The position numbers and the translations under genes are program-made. Of a stretch of DNA of 8,627 bases, positions 6,728-8,627 are shown one piece after another. Below the pieces are notes generated by a model. That model saw only the letters and a list, made by a program, of their open reading frames with translations, was not told the origin of the DNA and made no database searches. The stretch is from positions 1 to 8,627 of the forward strand of contig CAMVPZ010000032.1 in assembly GCA_947169505.1 (NCBI GenBank), written 5' to 3'. Origin of the DNA: an uncultured Pseudomonadota bacterium (GTDB lineage: Bacteria > Pseudomonadota > Alphaproteobacteria > Rs-D84). Position 1 is the stretch's first letter, and every line of letters begins with the position of its first letter.

Positions 6728-7795
6728 ATGAAAAAAATATCTGTATTATCATTTGCTGTTTTGTTAACAATGCCTGCGATTGCAGTGGATAACGTGCATA
6801 AAATGTATGGCAAAGAACCCGAACCAAATGTTCCTGAACAAGTTGTTGAACAATATGAACAGCAATTTAAAAAAGTTGAAGACAAACAAATAAAAGAAAT
6901 TCCACAATTGCAAGAAGAACCACAACAAATCAAAGAAGTGGAAAAAGTTAAAGAAATAAAAAAGATTGAAAAAGTCGAAGAACCAAAGGAAACCGAAAAA
7001 CAAAAAATTGAAGAACCTTCAAATCCAAAGGCTCGTTTCCCGCATGGTTTACAATTGGGTATTGGTGTATCACCAACATCTGGATTAAATGGTTTTATTG
7101 GGTATAACAATAAAAATTTTAATTCTTTTTGGGCTAAACGATTCGGTATTCGTTTTGATTTCGCAACTTATTCACCAATTAAAAGCAAATTAAACAAAAG
7201 AATAAATGATTATATCGGTGAAGACGGTGTTGAAATTGAGGATGCTTTGAAAATCGACAATTTCAAATTGGATGCGAAACATTATGGTGTTTTGATTGAC
7301 TTTTATCCGTTTGGAAATACTTGGTTCCTTGGCGGATGGCGTGTCAGTGGCGGTTATTTTACCGGGAAACTGGATTTAGATGCTGATGTCCATGGAAAAT
7401 ATGATGGTTCAAAAATAGAATTTGAATTGGATGGTAAAAAATATTCTTATGATGGTCGTGAAATGCACGCAAAAGCAATGGCTGATTGGAAATTCAGCGG
7501 ACCATATCTTGGCACAGGTTTTGATTTGGGAATGTTCTGGGGATTCAAAGTCTATATGGATGCTGGTATAGTTTTCATAGACAAAACTGCAAAGTTTGAT
7601 TTGGATGTGCCTTTCCAAGGATTAAAAGATGCTGCTGGTAATGACATTACTCCAAACAGCAGCAATCCAATAATCCAGGCTGCATACCAAGAATTTAATA
7701 ATGCCAAAGAAGCAACTTTGGAAGATGTACGCAAAGAAGTTAAAGATTATCCGTATTATCCTTTGGTTAAATTGGGTTTAATGTATCGCTTTTAA
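6728..7795 (+). CDS. Putative outer-membrane beta-barrel protein with Lys/Glu-rich N-terminal extension
   Basis: Probable exported outer-membrane protein of 355 aa; the exact family is not identified. A signal peptide (MKKISVLSFAVLLTMPAIA) probably cleaves after residue 19. Residues about 28-98 are very rich in Lys, Glu, Gln and Pro with few hydrophobics, so probably an extended or helical periplasmic segment. From ARFPHGLQLGIGV (102 on) to the end the sequence alternates aromatic/hydrophobic and polar residues, as in amphipathic barrel strands. It includes DFYPFGNTWFLGGWRVSGG (about 191-209), a pattern seen in outer-membrane barrel hypotheticals. The C-terminus is GLMYRF; a terminal Phe preceded by alternating hydrophobics is the classic signal for BAM-dependent insertion. 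ATG 6728 is preceded by the AAGGAAGG region (6717-6724). The gene ends in its own terminator and stands alone. Porin, adhesin or structural roles are all possible. Confidence 0.85.
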   Translation: MKKISVLSFAVLLTMPAIAVDNVHKMYGKEPEPNVPEQVVEQYEQQFKKVEDKQIKEIPQLQEEPQQIKEVEKVKEIKKIEKVEEPKETEKQKIEEPSNPKARFPHGLQLGIGVSPTSGLNGFIGYNNKNFNSFWAKRFGIRFDFATYSPIKSKLNKRINDYIGEDGVEIEDALKIDNFKLDAKHYGVLIDFYPFGNTWFLGGWRVSGGYFTGKLDLDADVHGKYDGSKIEFELDGKKYSYDGREMHAKAMADWKFSGPYLGTGFDLGMFWGFKVYMDAGIVFIDKTAKFDLDVPFQGLKDAAGNDITPNSSNPIIQAAYQEFNNAKEATLEDVRKEVKDYPYYPLVKLGLMYRF

Positions 7796-7830
7796 AAATG
7801 CCGCCCCGACGGGGGCGGTTTTTTGTTTTT
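7796..7830 (+). terminator. Intrinsic terminator after the outer-membrane gene
   Basis: CCGCCCC (7801-7807) pairs with GGGGCGG (7812-7818) around a GACG loop, followed by TTTTTT-G-TTTTT (7819-7830). It starts within a few bases of the stop codon at 7793-7795 and insulates this gene from the rRNA control region. Confidence 0.93.
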
Positions 7831-7838
7831 TATTGTCC

Positions 7839-7872
7839 CGATTCGGGAAACGAATCGCAAAAAAACGAATCG
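7839..7872. repeat. Three copies of a 7-mer: CGATTCG once and its complement CGAATCG twice
   Basis: CGATTCG (7839-7845) is the inverted partner of CGAATCG at 7851-7857 (5-nt spacer GGAAA), and CGAATCG recurs at 7866-7872. The first pair could form a 7-bp hairpin in RNA, or act as a protein-binding site. The cluster lies about 130 bp upstream of the rRNA promoter. No T tract follows, so it is not a terminator. Confidence 0.5.
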
Positions 7873-7892
7873 TGTTGACCTGTTTACATGGG

Positions 7893-7925
7893 TTTTTACA
7901 GATTTTTTTTAAAAAAGTGTAAAAA
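7893..7925. repeat. A/T-rich inverted repeat TTTTTACA...TGTAAAAA
   Basis: TTTTTACA (7893-7900) is the exact reverse complement of TGTAAAAA (7918-7925). Between them is a run of T followed by a run of A that can also pair. The DNA should be flexible or bent here. It may be an operator or part of an upstream activating region for the rRNA promoter, but the surrounding composition makes chance pairing easy. Confidence 0.4.
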
Positions 7926-7981
7926 ATATAAAATGAAAAAATGCCGGATTTCCGGGAATGTTTTGATTATAAAGATTTTTT

Positions 7982-8033
7982 AAATATTATTTTTGAAAAA
8001 TTGCTTGACTTTTTATAACTTCAAACACATAAT
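7982..8033 (+). promoter_or_regulatory. Ribosomal RNA operon promoter with UP-like element
   Basis: TTGACT (8005-8010, 5 of 6) is followed by a 17-nt spacer and CATAAT (8028-8033, 5 of 6), the best promoter in the window. The predicted start is near 8040, with a discriminator AACCGG. Directly upstream, 7982-7998 fits the UP-element consensus AAAWWTWTTTTNNNAAA at 13 of 14 specified positions, at the expected distance (within one base). An UP element recruits the RNA polymerase alpha C-terminal domain and is typical of strong rRNA promoters. From 8040 to the 16S start leaves a leader of about 326 nt. Confidence 0.8.
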
Positions 8034-8179
8034 AACCGGGCTTTCAAGTTGGCCCTCTGCGAAAAAGAAAAGTCAACCCCTGAAATTTAGCGAATAAATC
8101 GCAACATTGTTAATAAAAGCAGCTCATCAAAATGATTTTTGATGCATTGTAATGTAATTCAAAAATCTGTTCAAGAAGA

Positions 8180-8238
8180 GATATGCAGACAGTTGAATTT
8201 GGAATATCCAAACTTTGACTAAGTCAAATGTGCATATC
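8180..8238 (+). other. Possible three-way-junction RNA structure in the rRNA leader
   Basis: An outer stem GATATGCA (8180-8187) with TGCATATC (8231-8238) encloses two perfect hairpins. One is TTTGGA (8198-8203) with TCCAAA (8207-8212), loop ATA. The other is TTTGACT (8214-8220) with AGTCAAA (8222-8228), which in practice forms five pairs with loop CTAAG. All three are exact complements, which supports a real fold despite the A/T-rich background. Confidence 0.55.
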
Positions 8239-8240
8239 CT

Positions 8241-8283
8241 AGACAGGTAGTAGGTTATATATAACCTCGTTAAAAACTTGTCT
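8241..8283 (+). other. Nested stem-loop in the rRNA leader
   Basis: AGACAGGT (8241-8248) pairs with ACTTGTCT (8276-8283), eight pairs including one G-U. It encloses the perfect palindrome AGGTTATATATAACCT (8252-8267). It follows the preceding three-hairpin module after two bases, so the two could stack into one larger leader domain. Confidence 0.5.
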
Positions 8284-8297
8284 TGCGAATATATAAT
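8270..8297 (+). promoter_or_regulatory. Possible second rRNA promoter (P2)
   Basis: A perfect TATAAT (8292-8297) is preceded at 16 nt by TTAAAA (8270-8275, 4 of 6 matches to TTGACA). Initiation near 8304 would give a leader of about 62 nt. Tandem rRNA promoters are common in proteobacteria, but this region is A/T-rich and the element overlaps the 3' arm of the nested stem, so the call is tentative. Confidence 0.28.
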
Positions 8298-8365
8298 ATG
8301 TAAAGACGAACTGATTTATGTCAGCTTTGTTTATGCACAGGACTTAAATTACAAGTTTTTTTTTA

Positions 8366-8627
8366 GAACTTGAGAGTTTGATCCTGGCTCAGAACGAACG
8401 CTGGCGGCAGGTCTTAGGCATGCAAGTCGAACGGATGACAGAGAGCTTGCTCTCTGAAGTCAGTGGCGCACGAGTGAGTAACGCGTGGGAAACTGCCCTT
8501 CACTGGGGAATAACGTTTGGAAACGAACGCTAATACCGCATACGCCCGCAAGGGGAAAGATTTATCGGTGATGGATGTGCCCGCGTTGGATTAGCTTGTT
8601 GGTGGGGTAACGGCCTACCAAGGCGAT
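8366..8627 (+). rRNA. rrs: 16S ribosomal RNA, 5' end (partial)
   Basis: Small-subunit rRNA, cut by the window after about 262 nt. Conserved landmarks are AGAGTTTGATCCTGGCTCAG (8373-8392, the universal 5' block corresponding to E. coli position 8 on), GAACGCTGGCGGCAGG, ATGCAAGTCGAACG, GAGTGAGTAACGCGTGGGAA, TAATACCGCATACG and the block ending in CCTACCAAGGCGAT. The start at 8366 is set by aligning AGAGTTTG to E. coli position 8, and is uncertain by a few bases. A variable helix CAGAGAGC/GCTCTCTG lies at 8439-8456. The CTTGAGAGTTTGATCC start and overall pattern fit Alphaproteobacteria. At 8409-8417 the text reads AGGTCTTAGGCATGC where most bacteria have AGGCCTAACACATGC, an unusual change. Confidence 0.97.

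Larger units (their letters stand above)
8040..8365 (+). other. Long structured 5' leader of the 16S rRNA transcript
   Basis: No coding capacity or tRNA is visible here. The stretch is rich in inverted repeats: CATCAAAA (8125-8132) with TTTTGATG (8137-8144), a three-hairpin module at 8180-8238 and a nested stem at 8241-8283. Such leaders usually carry antitermination signals and the 5' strand of the RNase III processing stem that pairs with sequence beyond the 3' end of 16S. That partner lies outside the window. I could not find a convincing boxA motif. Confidence 0.65.

Noticed and set aside
6709..7110. 133-codon minus-strand open frame opposite the outer-membrane gene
   Set aside because: Ser/Cys/Phe-rich antisense of the Lys/Glu-rich segment; the plus-strand frame has a signal peptide, a ribosome-binding site and a barrel C-terminus.
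8040..8365. boxA antitermination motif or a leader tRNA
   Set aside because: No stretch resembles the TGCTCTTTAACA-type boxA well enough to call, and no cloverleaf with a T-loop GTTCRANTC-like block was found.
1..8627. CRISPR array, insertion sequence, prophage or toxin-antitoxin genes
   Set aside because: No regularly spaced direct repeats of 20 nt or more, no transposase- or integrase-like frame, and no small paired genes were seen.

Overview
The window comes from an AT-rich bacterial chromosome, almost certainly an alphaproteobacterium. The evidence is the 5' end of the 16S rRNA gene (CTTGAGAGTTTGATCC start, then GGCGGCAGG), the style of the NusA and IF2 proteins, and a long run of conserved housekeeping genes. 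Codon use is AT-biased, with TTG as the favoured leucine codon. The small intergenic spacing and rearranged ribosomal operons would suit a host- or gut-associated lineage, but that is inference. No mobile element, CRISPR array or defence system is visible.

Layout. (1) 1-1566: the 3' end of mutS, then truB starting 1 nt after the mutS stop, then rpsO, closed by a perfect palindromic terminator. (2) 1567-1713: a 147-nt leader region with a weak candidate promoter and two overlapping hairpins ahead of nusA. (3) 1714-5735: nusA and infB, 27 nt apart, closed by a terminator with nearly the same stem as the one after rpsO. (4) 5753-7830: two divergent genes for exported proteins on either side of a 123-nt intergenic region. 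The minus-strand gene encodes a cysteine-rich secreted protein with a tandem Y-x-x-C pentapeptide repeat. The plus-strand gene encodes a probable outer-membrane beta-barrel with a Lys/Glu-rich N-terminal extension. (5) 7831-8365: a non-coding rRNA control region with a strong promoter, an UP-like A/T element and a long leader rich in inverted repeats. (6) 8366-8627: the first 262 nt of 16S rRNA.

How the genes relate. TruB (tRNA U55 pseudouridine), S15, NusA and IF2 belong to the classical rimP-nusA-ylxR-infB-rbfA-truB-rpsO-pnp cluster. Here that cluster is split and reordered: truB-rpsO precedes nusA-infB and follows mutS, while rimP, ylxR, rbfA and pnp are absent from the visible stretch. 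The two exported proteins have no evident link to translation. They are the least understood part of the window and the best place to look for something undescribed. The structured rRNA leader is the second.
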